A stretch of DNA of 32,093 nt from Cupriavidus sp. IDO. GTDB lineage: Bacteria > Pseudomonadota > Gammaproteobacteria > Burkholderiales > Burkholderiaceae. A program made the position numbers and the translations under genes. Shown piece after piece: positions 15,557 to 22,622 of this stretch. The notes beneath the pieces were generated by a model that worked only from the letters and a program-made list of their open reading frames with translations, was not told the origin of the DNA and ran no database searches. The stretch covers positions 1 through 32,093 of the forward strand of contig NZ_JWMA01000084.1 of NCBI RefSeq assembly GCF_000812465.1, read 5' to 3'. Within the stretch, counting starts at the first letter, position 1. Each line of letters starts with the position of its first letter.

Positions 15557-16780
15557 GTGAAAGTCCCCGAGAAGGCGCTCCGGACCGCCGACTGTCCCAC
15601 GATCCTGTTTGGTGCCTTTGACCGGCACAACCTTGGCGACCTGCTGCTGCCACATGTCATCAAGCGCCTGATCGCGCCGGCCAGCCTCCGGTATGGCGGC
15701 CTGCGCGCACGCAATCTGACAACCCTGGGCGGCTTTCGCGTGCACGCGCTGACCAGGCTGGCCGCCAGCCTGGGCGACACTCCCGTCGAGATCGTGCATA
15801 CCGGCGGCGAGATCCTGACCTGCAACGCCTGGGAAGCGGCTGTCATGTTGCTGCCAACCGCACGGGCCCGGGCCGTCGTGGCACAGCTCGACAGCCGGCC
15901 GGCAGAGCGCGTGGCCTGGGCGCGCGAGCTGCTGGGGCTGCAGGACTGCGCGCCCTATCTCCTTGCGGCCGGCTTGTTCGGCAATGTGCGGCGCGTGATC
16001 TACCACGCCGCGGGCGGCATCGGGCTTGAACAGGTCGAGCCCGCCATGCGGGCCGAGGTGGTGGCCAAGCTTGGAGCGGCCACGTACGTCGGCGTGAGGG
16101 ATCAGCAGACCCGGGCCGCACTGGCGGCGAGCGGCATAGACGCCCGCCTGGAGCCTGATCCGGCCGTGATGGTGGCGGCACTCTTTGGCGATGGCATTCG
16201 CAGACGCTCGCGCCACGGCGAGGTGGCCGGCCTGATGTCGGGTTTTCCGCACGGGTATCTCGCCATGCAATTTAGCGCCGACTTCGGCGACGATGAAACG
16301 CTGGCACAGCTGGGCGCCCAGCTCAGGCGTGTCGCTCGGGCGAGTAAGCTCGGCGTGGTGCTGTTCCGCGCCGGCGCCGCGCCCTGGCACGACGACCTGG
16401 ATAGCTACCGGCGTCTGGCCGCGAAGTTGAGCGGCACGCCGGTTGCGCTGTTCCGCTCACTCAACCTGTGGGATATCTGCGCCCTGATCGCCTGCAGTCG
16501 CGGCTTCGCCGGCAGCAGCCTGCATGGCGGCATCGTCGCCGGCGCCTTTGCCATGCCGTGGGTTGGGCTGCTGCGGCCCGGACAGGCGCCGGCGGCCAGC
16601 AAGCAGGCCGCCTTCGGCATGACCTGGGGCACGGCAGGCGCGCCCGCGGCAGTGGCCGTGCAGGAGCTTGCCGCCGGCATCGAGGAAGCCATGGCGACCG
16701 GGCCCGTGCGGCGCGAGGCGCTCGCCCGGGAACTGGCCGAGGCATGCCGCGCCAGTTTCAGGGCTGTCCACGGCGGCTAA
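15557..16780 (+). CDS. Polysaccharide pyruvyl transferase family protein
   Basis: A 407-residue protein of the PF04230 type (GT-B-like fold), which add ketal pyruvate or act on glycans at the cytoplasmic face. Family landmarks: the N-terminal GAFDRHNLGD (19-28), VGVRDQQTRAAL (mid-chain, the usual R-D-x-x-S/T position) and the C-terminal GSSLHGGIVAGAFAMPWVGL, corresponding to the conserved S-x-H-G substrate-binding motif. Start is GTG 15557 with GGAGAAGG close upstream. No glycosyltransferase, flippase or polymerase genes adjoin it, so it is an orphan whose acceptor sugar is unknown. Confidence 0.82.
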   Translation: MKVPEKALRTADCPTILFGAFDRHNLGDLLLPHVIKRLIAPASLRYGGLRARNLTTLGGFRVHALTRLAASLGDTPVEIVHTGGEILTCNAWEAAVMLLPTARARAVVAQLDSRPAERVAWARELLGLQDCAPYLLAAGLFGNVRRVIYHAAGGIGLEQVEPAMRAEVVAKLGAATYVGVRDQQTRAALAASGIDARLEPDPAVMVAALFGDGIRRRSRHGEVAGLMSGFPHGYLAMQFSADFGDDETLAQLGAQLRRVARASKLGVVLFRAGAAPWHDDLDSYRRLAAKLSGTPVALFRSLNLWDICALIACSRGFAGSSLHGGIVAGAFAMPWVGLLRPGQAPAASKQAAFGMTWGTAGAPAAVAVQELAAGIEEAMATGPVRREALARELAEACRASFRAVHGG

Positions 16781-16992
16781 GCTGGTATCCATGACCCGCG
16801 GGTCGCGTGCGACGGGAAATATCGACGCTGCGGCAGCGCATCCGGCACGTGCATCCGGCCTCGGGGCGTCTCGGGCCCGCAATGCCGGAGCGACGTCCTA
16901 TCATGCAGACGGAGCGCTCTGCCGATGGAAGGAATGGCGCGGGTGAAGTTTGCAGGGCGCTCGCGTCGTAGCGCCAGACGAAATGGCCTGTG

Positions 16993-17904
16993 ATGCATAT
17001 GGACCAGGAATCGCTACCGGACCCGTCTGATGGATCGGTGTTGTTCGCGGACGTTTGCGACAGCACGAGGCTCTATGAAAGGGCCGGCGATACGGTTGCT
17101 CTTGGCGCCATCCGCCAATGCATCGCGCTGATGAAGTCCCGCTCCGCGGCTGCGCAAGGCCGGGTGGTCAAGACGATCGGTGACGAAATCATGGTGCTGT
17201 TTCCCGCCGCGGAAAACGCGATGCGGGCTGCACTCGACATGCAAGAGGCTGTCGCCGGGCTTGCTCCGGTAGCTGGCGCGACCTTGTCGATCCATATCGG
17301 CTTCCACCATGGCCCGATCCTGTCGGACGAGTCCGGCGACGTGTTTGGCGACACCGTAAATCTGGCCGCCCGGCTCGCCAAGCTTGCATCGCGCGGCCAG
17401 ATCATCACTAGCAAGAACGCGGTGGAGCAGCTGTCCGCAAGGCTGCGCCAGATGACACGCCACCTGTACCCGATTCAGGTGCGCGGCAAGCACCAGATGA
17501 TCGAGCTGTACGAAGCGATCTGGCAGCAGAACCCTGACCTGACCCTCGTGGCCCCAGTGGAACTGGCATTCTCCCGCTCGGCGTTGCTCTCGCTACGGTA
17601 TCGGGAGACCGTCTTCGAAATGAACACCGCCTCTGCGCCAGTCACCATCGGCCGGGACGTCACCATGAGCATTGTTGTGACGGATCGGCAGGTATCGAGA
17701 TTCCAGGCAACCGTCGAGCCTCGCGGCGGTCGCTTTGTACTGATCGACCGAAGTTCGAACGGCACTCACGTGAAGATCGACGGAGAAGACGCACTCATTC
17801 TCCGCCGTGACGAAATCACGCTCAGGGGTCATGGCTGGATTACATTTGCGCAGCCGAAGGAATACGTCGACGAGGGTATCGAGTTCTTTGTGGAAGGAAA
17901 GTGA
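16993..17904 (+). CDS. Class III adenylate cyclase with C-terminal FHA domain
   Basis: A 303-residue soluble protein: class III nucleotide cyclase domain at about 12-180, forkhead-associated (FHA) phosphothreonine-binding domain at about 215-285. Metal aspartates are Asp20 (FADVCDST) and Asp64 (KTIGDEIM). The adenine-selecting Lys60 and Asp116 (DVFGDTVN) are present, with Asn123 and Arg127 (NLAARL) for transition-state binding, so ATP rather than GTP is the expected substrate. The FHA part shows GR (220-221), VSRFQA and DRSSNGTHV; the usual His of SRxHA is Gln. Start is ATG 16993 (GTG 16990 and ATG 16999 are also in frame; no strong ribosome site). No Ser/Thr kinase gene is nearby. Confidence 0.88.
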   Translation: MHMDQESLPDPSDGSVLFADVCDSTRLYERAGDTVALGAIRQCIALMKSRSAAAQGRVVKTIGDEIMVLFPAAENAMRAALDMQEAVAGLAPVAGATLSIHIGFHHGPILSDESGDVFGDTVNLAARLAKLASRGQIITSKNAVEQLSARLRQMTRHLYPIQVRGKHQMIELYEAIWQQNPDLTLVAPVELAFSRSALLSLRYRETVFEMNTASAPVTIGRDVTMSIVVTDRQVSRFQATVEPRGGRFVLIDRSSNGTHVKIDGEDALILRRDEITLRGHGWITFAQPKEYVDEGIEFFVEGK

Positions 17905-17967
17905 TTCCGGCGGCAAGCGTGGGCAGCGAGCGTCCGCGGGCCGAAGGAGACAGCGAGAACAAGACGC

Positions 17968-18270
17968 CTAGATGTCCGGAACGACCAGGACACCACTTTT
18001 CACTGTATGGATCATCGCAAGGCGATCCTCGATTGCCTTGCGCAGGAGTTCCCGCCCCCTGAACGGATCCGTCAAGTAGCTTGCGTACTGGCTTGTCCGA
18101 ATTTGCACCTTGAGACTCATCGCCGCCGGCCCGCTCTCCGGCCATGTCACCAGAAACGCCGGACCGCTGTCGGCGCACTCAACAAAAGCCGTATCAGGCG
18201 ACGGAAAACAAGCGTCAGCGCCCTGGGCCAGGAATTGGAGGTCCTTGTCCCTGAACTCGTAGGTTGCCAT
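17968..18270 (-). CDS. Hypothetical protein, 100 residues
   Basis: I do not recognise this family. The protein is soluble, acidic, with two cysteines (ACFPSP and VECADSG) and no signal or membrane segment. It has a good ribosome site (GGGAG with 7 bases before ATG) and typical codon use, so it is probably real. It is convergent with the adenylate cyclase gene, with 63 bases between the stops. Confidence 0.6.
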   Translation of the reverse strand: MATYEFRDKDLQFLAQGADACFPSPDTAFVECADSGPAFLVTWPESGPAAMSLKVQIRTSQYASYLTDPFRGRELLRKAIEDRLAMIHTVKSGVLVVPDI

Positions 18271-18566
18271 TTCTTTCTCCCATTGGCTCGGAAGATCGTG
18301 GCGTGAAAATCATCCTGGCAAGCAGCCGCCGCATCTGCCCCTTCTAATGGTAGACCAGGCGGGACTTGGCGAGGGCTTGCGGCAGATTTGGCGGGCCTGC
18401 GCTTCGCGCCTTGCCGCGTTCCGCTCTATAACTTGTATTGCTCCGGGCGGCCTTTTTTGCGACTGTCGCCTTAGCCGATCGCCGTCACTTGTCGGCCAAT
18501 CGTTTGGCAACGCAAAAGTGGATCGGATCAGAGCCGGACCGGATTGGAATCAAAACAAGGAGCTGC
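18271..18566. other. Intergenic region, 296 bases, no gene seen
   Basis: Lies between two divergent small genes and should carry both promoters. Open frames in it are short and unlike any family. It holds an isolated TTTTTT run inside GGCCTTTTTTGCG (18450-18462) with no strong stem ahead of it. No RNA gene recognised. Confidence 0.3.
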
Positions 18567-18860
18567 ATGCGCGCTCGCTCACGCCCCCCTGACGCAGGCT
18601 TCCGCTGGCTGTGGCAGCTGTCGGCCGCAGGCTGGGGGCATTGCGGGCTGGCCTATGTCACCGGCGCGCTGCTCCCGCCGCGCTGGTGGCCCGTCAGGGA
18701 GGCCATGCCCGTGCGCGACCGGTACTCATCTCGGCGCACGGCGCTGCTGCTGTACACCTTTGCCTACCGCGGAGGTGGCGCGCCAGCCGGCACCCTGCCG
18801 CCGGGCGATGGCTTTGCCTGGCGGCACCAGCAATGGGCGAACGGGAATACCTCGGCATGA
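18567..18860 (+). CDS. Hypothetical Trp-rich protein, 97 residues
   Basis: An unrecognised small protein with a strong ribosome site (AAGGAG, 5 bases before ATG). It is rich in Trp, Gly and Pro, with a moderately hydrophobic N-terminal half (LWQLSAAGWGHCGLAYVTGALLPP) that could lie on or in a membrane. It precedes the squalene/phytoene synthase gene by 102 bases, but that gene has its own -10 in between, so an operon is not needed. Function unknown. Confidence 0.5.
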   Translation: MRARSRPPDAGFRWLWQLSAAGWGHCGLAYVTGALLPPRWWPVREAMPVRDRYSSRRTALLLYTFAYRGGGAPAGTLPPGDGFAWRHQQWANGNTSA

Positions 18861-18916
18861 TGGTCGAGACCGGCACGCCGGTTCGCCATGAAGACTGGCG
18901 CCCCTTTTTTTCCGGC

Positions 18917-18922
18917 TACAAT
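18917..18922 (+). promoter_or_regulatory. Candidate -10 element for the squalene/phytoene synthase gene
   Basis: TACAAT in CCGGCTACAATGCGCG, just after a T7 run and 40 bases before the ATG at 18963. Same GCTACAAT context as the ProQ-like promoter. No clear -35 match. Confidence 0.5.
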
Positions 18923-18962
18923 GCGCGCTGTCCAATCCGTCCAATGCCGACCTGCCCCTGCC

Positions 18963-20006
18963 ATGCGCGACTCCAGCCAGGCGTTCCTTCTCGGTCCTCT
19001 GCTCAAAAGCGTCTCACGTTCCTTCTATCTCACACTGCGCGTGCTGCCTGCCGGGATGCGCGATCCGGTTGGACTGGCCTATCTGCTGGCGCGCGCCGCG
19101 GACACGATCGCAGACACCTCGCTGGTGCCGCCGGAGCAGCGCCTGGAATGGCTCCTGTCGTTGCGTGAACAGGTCAACGGCGCAGCGGGCCACGCAACGC
19201 TGCAGCGCCTGGCTGGCGATCTGGCCGGCCAGCAGACGCAGTCCGATGAAAAGATCCTGCTGGAATCGCTCGGCCCTGCGCTCTCGCTGCTGTCCCGGCT
19301 GAGCGACTCCGATCGGGAAGCAGTACGCGGAATCGTCTCGACGCTGACCGAGGGCATGGAGTTCGATCTTCGTACTTTTCCGGACGAACGCGCCGGGCGC
19401 ATCGTCGCGCTGCGCGAGCCCGCGGACCTTGACCGCTATACCTACCTGGTCGCGGGATGCGTCGGGGAATTCTGGACCAGAATGACTGGCGAGCACGTGC
19501 CCGGTGCCCTCACGGGCGACCCGGACGCGATGCTGCGCCGGGGCGTTCGTTTCGGGAAGGCGCTGCAGATGACCAATGTCCTGCGGGATTGTGGCAAGGA
19601 CCTGCGGATCGGCCGCTGCTATCTCCCCTCCGCGATGCTGGATCGCCATGGACTGCGTCCCGAGGATCTCCTGCTGCCGGACGCCTCCCGCCGCGCACGA
19701 CCGGTGATGTTGGAGCTCCTGCGCGCGACACTGGATCATTTCCGCGAGGCAGTGGCCTACGCGCTTGCCCTGCCGACCTGCTTCGTGCGGCTGCGGCTGG
19801 CCTGCGTATGGCCCATCGTCATCGGGCTGGAGACCCTGCAGCTGCTGCTTGGCAACGACGACTGGCTGAATCCGGAGAAGGCGTCCAGGCTGCCGCGTGG
19901 GAGGGTCTACCGGATCGTCATGTACTCCCTGTTGCTGGTCGGCTCGAATGCCTTGCTGCGCATCTGGTTTGCGCGGCAGATGGGAGCGATTGAAAGCCGG
20001 CTCTAG
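18963..20006 (+). CDS. Squalene/phytoene synthase family enzyme
   Basis: A 347-residue head-to-head prenyl synthase, joining two farnesyl or geranylgeranyl diphosphates. Both Asp-rich metal motifs are intact: DTIAD at 47-51 and the NVLRDCGKDLRIGRCYLP block with Asp209 and Asp213. SVSRSFYLTLRVLP near the N-terminus and YLVAGCVGEFW (160-170) are further landmarks. A C-terminal hydrophobic helix (YRIVMYSLLLVGSNALL) suggests membrane attachment, as in squalene synthases. Squalene would feed hopanoid synthesis, but no hopanoid cyclase or hpn gene is in the window. The ribosome site is poor. The last codons form one arm of an inverted repeat shared with the convergent Usp gene. Confidence 0.9.
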   Translation: MRDSSQAFLLGPLLKSVSRSFYLTLRVLPAGMRDPVGLAYLLARAADTIADTSLVPPEQRLEWLLSLREQVNGAAGHATLQRLAGDLAGQQTQSDEKILLESLGPALSLLSRLSDSDREAVRGIVSTLTEGMEFDLRTFPDERAGRIVALREPADLDRYTYLVAGCVGEFWTRMTGEHVPGALTGDPDAMLRRGVRFGKALQMTNVLRDCGKDLRIGRCYLPSAMLDRHGLRPEDLLLPDASRRARPVMLELLRATLDHFREAVAYALALPTCFVRLRLACVWPIVIGLETLQLLLGNDDWLNPEKASRLPRGRVYRIVMYSLLLVGSNALLRIWFARQMGAIESRL

Positions 20007-20045
20007 TGTCCTGTCCCGCAGATACCTTGCCAGCCGGCTTTCAAT
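19989..20045. terminator. Perfect 14-base inverted repeat across convergent gene ends
   Basis: Arms ATTGAAAGCCGGCT (19989-20002) and AGCCGGCTTTCAAT (20032-20045) with a 29-base loop. The left arm holds the last codons of the prenyl synthase gene; the right arm spans the stop of the leftward Usp gene. The symmetrical layout fits a bidirectional terminator or mRNA 3'-end stabiliser; there is no long T-run, only the AT-rich stem base. Confidence 0.6.
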
Positions 20046-20865
20046 GCGACACGAACAAGGGCACTTCGGCTTGCCGGGTCAGTGCGCGTGTCGTTCCGCC
20101 CAGGACCAGCTCGCTCAGCCGGGACCGGCCATAGCCTCCGGCGACGAGCAGATCGGCCTGCAGCGACCTGGCGACCCGAAGCAGCACATTGTCGGGATCG
20201 CCCCCCTCTTCTACGTGCAGCGTGGCTCCCACGCCATGGCTGGCCAGCCAGGTTTTCAGGCGCGCGCCATCATCGTCCGGCCCACCGTCACCGGTCGCGA
20301 CGACAACGATGGAAACGCTGGACGCGAGCCGGAGAAGCGGAAGCGAATCCGCAACCGCCCGCGCCGCCTCCCGACTGGCGTTCCATGCGATCACGACGCG
20401 GCCCGGCAACTGCGGCCTGGCCCTGGCTGGCACCAGCAGCACAGGCCGGCCGGCATTCAGCAACGCATACTCGGCGGCCTTGGCCATCGGGGCCGGCACG
20501 CTTTCATCCGCCAACGGCGGCGCCGCCAGGATAAGGTCGGCAAAGCGGCCTTCCCTGGCCAGTGCCCAACCCGCTTCTGCTTCCATCACAATCTGCCTGG
20601 CAGGTATTGACGGCGCCACCTGCTTTACCAGCTTTTGCAGGACGGCGTCATGCCCGGCCGCCAGCCGGCGGATCTGTTCGGCTGCGAGCGCCGCATATTT
20701 CCCCGTCTCCTCGCCAGCGCCGCGGAAAGGCTCCAGTTGGGCGCCTGTCGCCGTCAGCCCGATGATGCTGCCGTCGAACAGCAAGGCAAGCCTTGCCGCT
20801 GCTTCAATGCGAGCCGCTCTCGCGCTGTCTTCCCGGAGGTCGACGAGGATTGTCCTGAAGGTCAT
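20041..20865 (-). CDS. Tandem-domain universal stress protein (UspA family)
   Basis: A 274-residue protein with two Usp domains (about 1-145 and 150-274). The second ends in GGYGRSRLSELVLGGTTRALT, the UspA C-terminal signature; the first lacks the G-2x-G-9x-G(S/T) ATP loop and is probably degenerate. Soluble stress protein, likely raised in starvation or low oxygen. AGGA lies 7-8 bases before the ATG. It follows the next Usp gene by 108 bases on the same strand with no FNR box in the gap, so it is probably transcribed from the shared upstream FNR-type promoter. Confidence 0.92.
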   Translation of the reverse strand: MTFRTILVDLREDSARAARIEAAARLALLFDGSIIGLTATGAQLEPFRGAGEETGKYAALAAEQIRRLAAGHDAVLQKLVKQVAPSIPARQIVMEAEAGWALAREGRFADLILAAPPLADESVPAPMAKAAEYALLNAGRPVLLVPARARPQLPGRVVIAWNASREAARAVADSLPLLRLASSVSIVVVATGDGGPDDDGARLKTWLASHGVGATLHVEEGGDPDNVLLRVARSLQADLLVAGGYGRSRLSELVLGGTTRALTRQAEVPLFVSH

Positions 20866-20973
20866 CGAGTCATCCTGTCCAGTTGAAATCAGACCGCCTC
20901 AGTCAGGCGCCGGGGCCACCGCTGGAGCGCTTTCATGACAGCGTCCCGCCCCGGTTCCGGTCCTGTTCTCGCC

Positions 20974-21810
20974 TCAGCGGGAGAACAGCACCGGTACCGT
21001 CATCGACACCAGCAGCGTGCGCGTCACGCCGCCGAGCACCAGTTCGCGCATGCGGCCGTGTCCGTAAGCGCCCATCACGATCAGGTCGGCATCGAAATCC
21101 GCCGCGCGCGAAAGAACGAGTTCACCGATGGTCAGGTCAGCGCCGCCGGGACCGTGTTCGATTTCCACTGCAACACCATGACGTTCCAGCACGCGCGCGG
21201 CGTGGCTGACCGGCGTGGCATCGGCCCGGGCCTCCTTGGCCGCGGTCTGCGCGCAAAGAATGCGCGCCTGCGCGCCGGCTATCAGCGGCAATGCATCGTG
21301 CAGCGCCCGCGCCGCCTCCCGGCTTCCATTCCATGCGACGATAACTCGCGTGCCAACGGTGGGAAATTCGCCCGCGCATGGCACGACAAGGGTCGGGCGG
21401 CCGCTCTCCAGCAACAACGATTCCAGCAGTTGCCGGGCCACCGGACCTTCGCTATTGCCGGCGTCGTACTGGCCGGCAACGACCAGTCCGGCCTCGCGAG
21501 CCTCGCGCAGCACTGTCATCACGGACTCCCGTTCCGCGGCCCGCCATTCGGTGCGCACCGGCAGTGCCTGGGTGGCCGCAAGAAACTGCCCGCGGACGTT
21601 CTCCCTGACCTGCCTGCGCCGGGCCTGATCTTCCGCCACATACTGCTGGGCGCCCTCCATCAGGTAGAACCAGGCGGGATCGGGAATGAAGCCGGCGTAA
21701 ATGCCGGTCAACGGGCACTCGTTGGCGGCGGCGATATGCCCCGCCACCTCCAGCCGCTGCAGTGCCTGCGGATTGCTGTCCAGATGCACCAGGATACTGT
21801 CGTAAGCCAT
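20974..21810 (-). CDS. Tandem-domain universal stress protein (UspA family)
   Basis: A 278-residue tandem Usp. The first half has an unusual insert-like stretch (DPAWFYLMEGAQQYVAEDQARRR); the second half ends in GAYGHGRMRELVLGGVTRTLL, close to the UspA ATP-loop signature. The start at 21810 (MAYDSIL) is chosen because Usp domains begin this way; a longer in-frame start would run into the -10 and the FNR box. An AGAGGG ribosome site lies upstream. First gene of the leftward Usp pair, with a perfect FNR/Anr box 63 bases upstream (box centre). Confidence 0.92.
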   Translation of the reverse strand: MAYDSILVHLDSNPQALQRLEVAGHIAAANECPLTGIYAGFIPDPAWFYLMEGAQQYVAEDQARRRQVRENVRGQFLAATQALPVRTEWRAAERESVMTVLREAREAGLVVAGQYDAGNSEGPVARQLLESLLLESGRPTLVVPCAGEFPTVGTRVIVAWNGSREAARALHDALPLIAGAQARILCAQTAAKEARADATPVSHAARVLERHGVAVEIEHGPGGADLTIGELVLSRAADFDADLIVMGAYGHGRMRELVLGGVTRTLLVSMTVPVLFSR

Positions 21811-21838
21811 GATCGCCCTCTCGCTCAAGCTACAAACC

Positions 21839-21879
21839 AGTCTAGGCAGCGAGGCCATCCGACCCTTGATCCAGATCAA
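21839..21879 (-). promoter_or_regulatory. FNR/Anr-dependent promoter, leftward (Usp pair)
   Basis: A perfect FNR/Anr box TTGAT-CCAG-ATCAA at 21866-21879, with TAGACT on the minus strand at 21844-21839 as the -10. With transcription starting near 21832 the box centre sits at about -41, the class II activator position. It drives the two tandem-domain Usp genes. The box also overlaps the stop codon of a small ORF. Confidence 0.75.
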
Positions 21880-22016
21880 CGGGCCGGTGCTGTCGGCGGC
21901 ACGGCTGGCGTATTGCCCTCGCAGTACGCCGCAGACTGATAGAAAAAGCGCGCCGGGACGGCCATCGACGTCTTGAGGCCGTCACTCCGTATGGCCGCGA
22001 TCAGCAACTCCGTCAC
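21876..22016 (-). CDS. Candidate small protein (46 residues) between the two FNR boxes
   Basis: An open frame starting at GTG 22016 with GGAG 8 bases upstream (22028-22025). Its protein runs ELLIAAIRSDGLKTSM, ARFFYQSAAYCEGNTP and ends PTAPAR. Third codon positions are mostly G/C, like the confirmed genes here, which supports coding rather than chance; the same strand is open further upstream to an ATG (22040) lying inside the right FNR box. I do not recognise the family. Its stop lies in the left FNR box. It could be a true small gene or the remnant of a longer one. Confidence 0.4.
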   Translation of the reverse strand: MTELLIAAIRSDGLKTSMAVPARFFYQSAAYCEGNTPAVPPTAPAR

Positions 22017-22031
22017 GCCCGGTGCTCCGGG

Positions 22032-22072
22032 TTGATACATATCAAGCGCGGATCGCCGCCGGCGTGTAGGCT
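22032..22072 (+). promoter_or_regulatory. FNR/Anr-dependent promoter, rightward (usp-adh-PRTase operon)
   Basis: A second perfect FNR/Anr box TTGAT-ACAT-ATCAA at 22032-22045, with TAGGCT at 22067-22072 as the -10. A start near 22080 puts the box centre at about -41.5, the class II position, leaving a 50-base leader before the Usp ATG. It mirrors the leftward promoter in spacing and in its TAGnCT -10. Confidence 0.78.
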
Positions 22073-22129
22073 GAATGTAACAAACTACAAGAACGATTTT
22101 GCACATCCGTGCCTGTCAGGAGACTCATC

Positions 22130-22585
22130 ATGTACCAGCGCATCCTGCTCGCTGTCGACGGCAGCCGTTCTTCCGAGCTGGCGCTGAGCCAGGCCATCAT
22201 CATCGCCACGGCGACCGGAGCCGAGGTCAAGGCGCTGTTCGTGGTGGACGACAGCGATGTCTACTTCGAGGCAAGCTACTTCAACCCCAAGGAGCTGGTT
22301 GACAGCATCATCACGTACGGCCGCAAGGCGCTCGATGCCGCCTCGGCCAGGCTCAGCGAGGCAGGCGTGCGGAACTCGGTGCAACTGGATGAAAAACCGG
22401 TGTCACCCGGCCGGATCTCGCTCACCATCGTCGCCGAAGCCGACGCATGGAATGCCGACCTGATCGTGCTCGGCACCCACGGCCGCCGCGGCGTCAGGCG
22501 CCTGCTGATGGGCAGCGTCTCCGAAGGCGTGCTTGCCAAGACCAACAAACCGGTGCTCCTGGTCCGCAGCGAAGCCGAAGGCTAG
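22130..22585 (+). CDS. Single-domain universal stress protein, ATP-binding type
   Basis: A 151-residue Usp of the ATP-binding class. The N-terminal YQRILLAVDGS is followed by the ATP loop GTHGRRGVRRLLMGSVSEG, fitting G-2x-G-9x-G-S, and the closing strand PVLLVRS. Soluble; linked in other bacteria to anaerobic or stationary survival. GGAG precedes the ATG by 8 bases. First gene of the rightward FNR-type operon; the alcohol dehydrogenase gene starts 37 bases after it. Confidence 0.94.
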   Translation: MYQRILLAVDGSRSSELALSQAIIIATATGAEVKALFVVDDSDVYFEASYFNPKELVDSIITYGRKALDAASARLSEAGVRNSVQLDEKPVSPGRISLTIVAEADAWNADLIVLGTHGRRGVRRLLMGSVSEGVLAKTNKPVLLVRSEAEG

Positions 22586-22622
22586 GTGCGCCGCGGCGCC
22601 TGCGGTGACCAGACATCACGCC

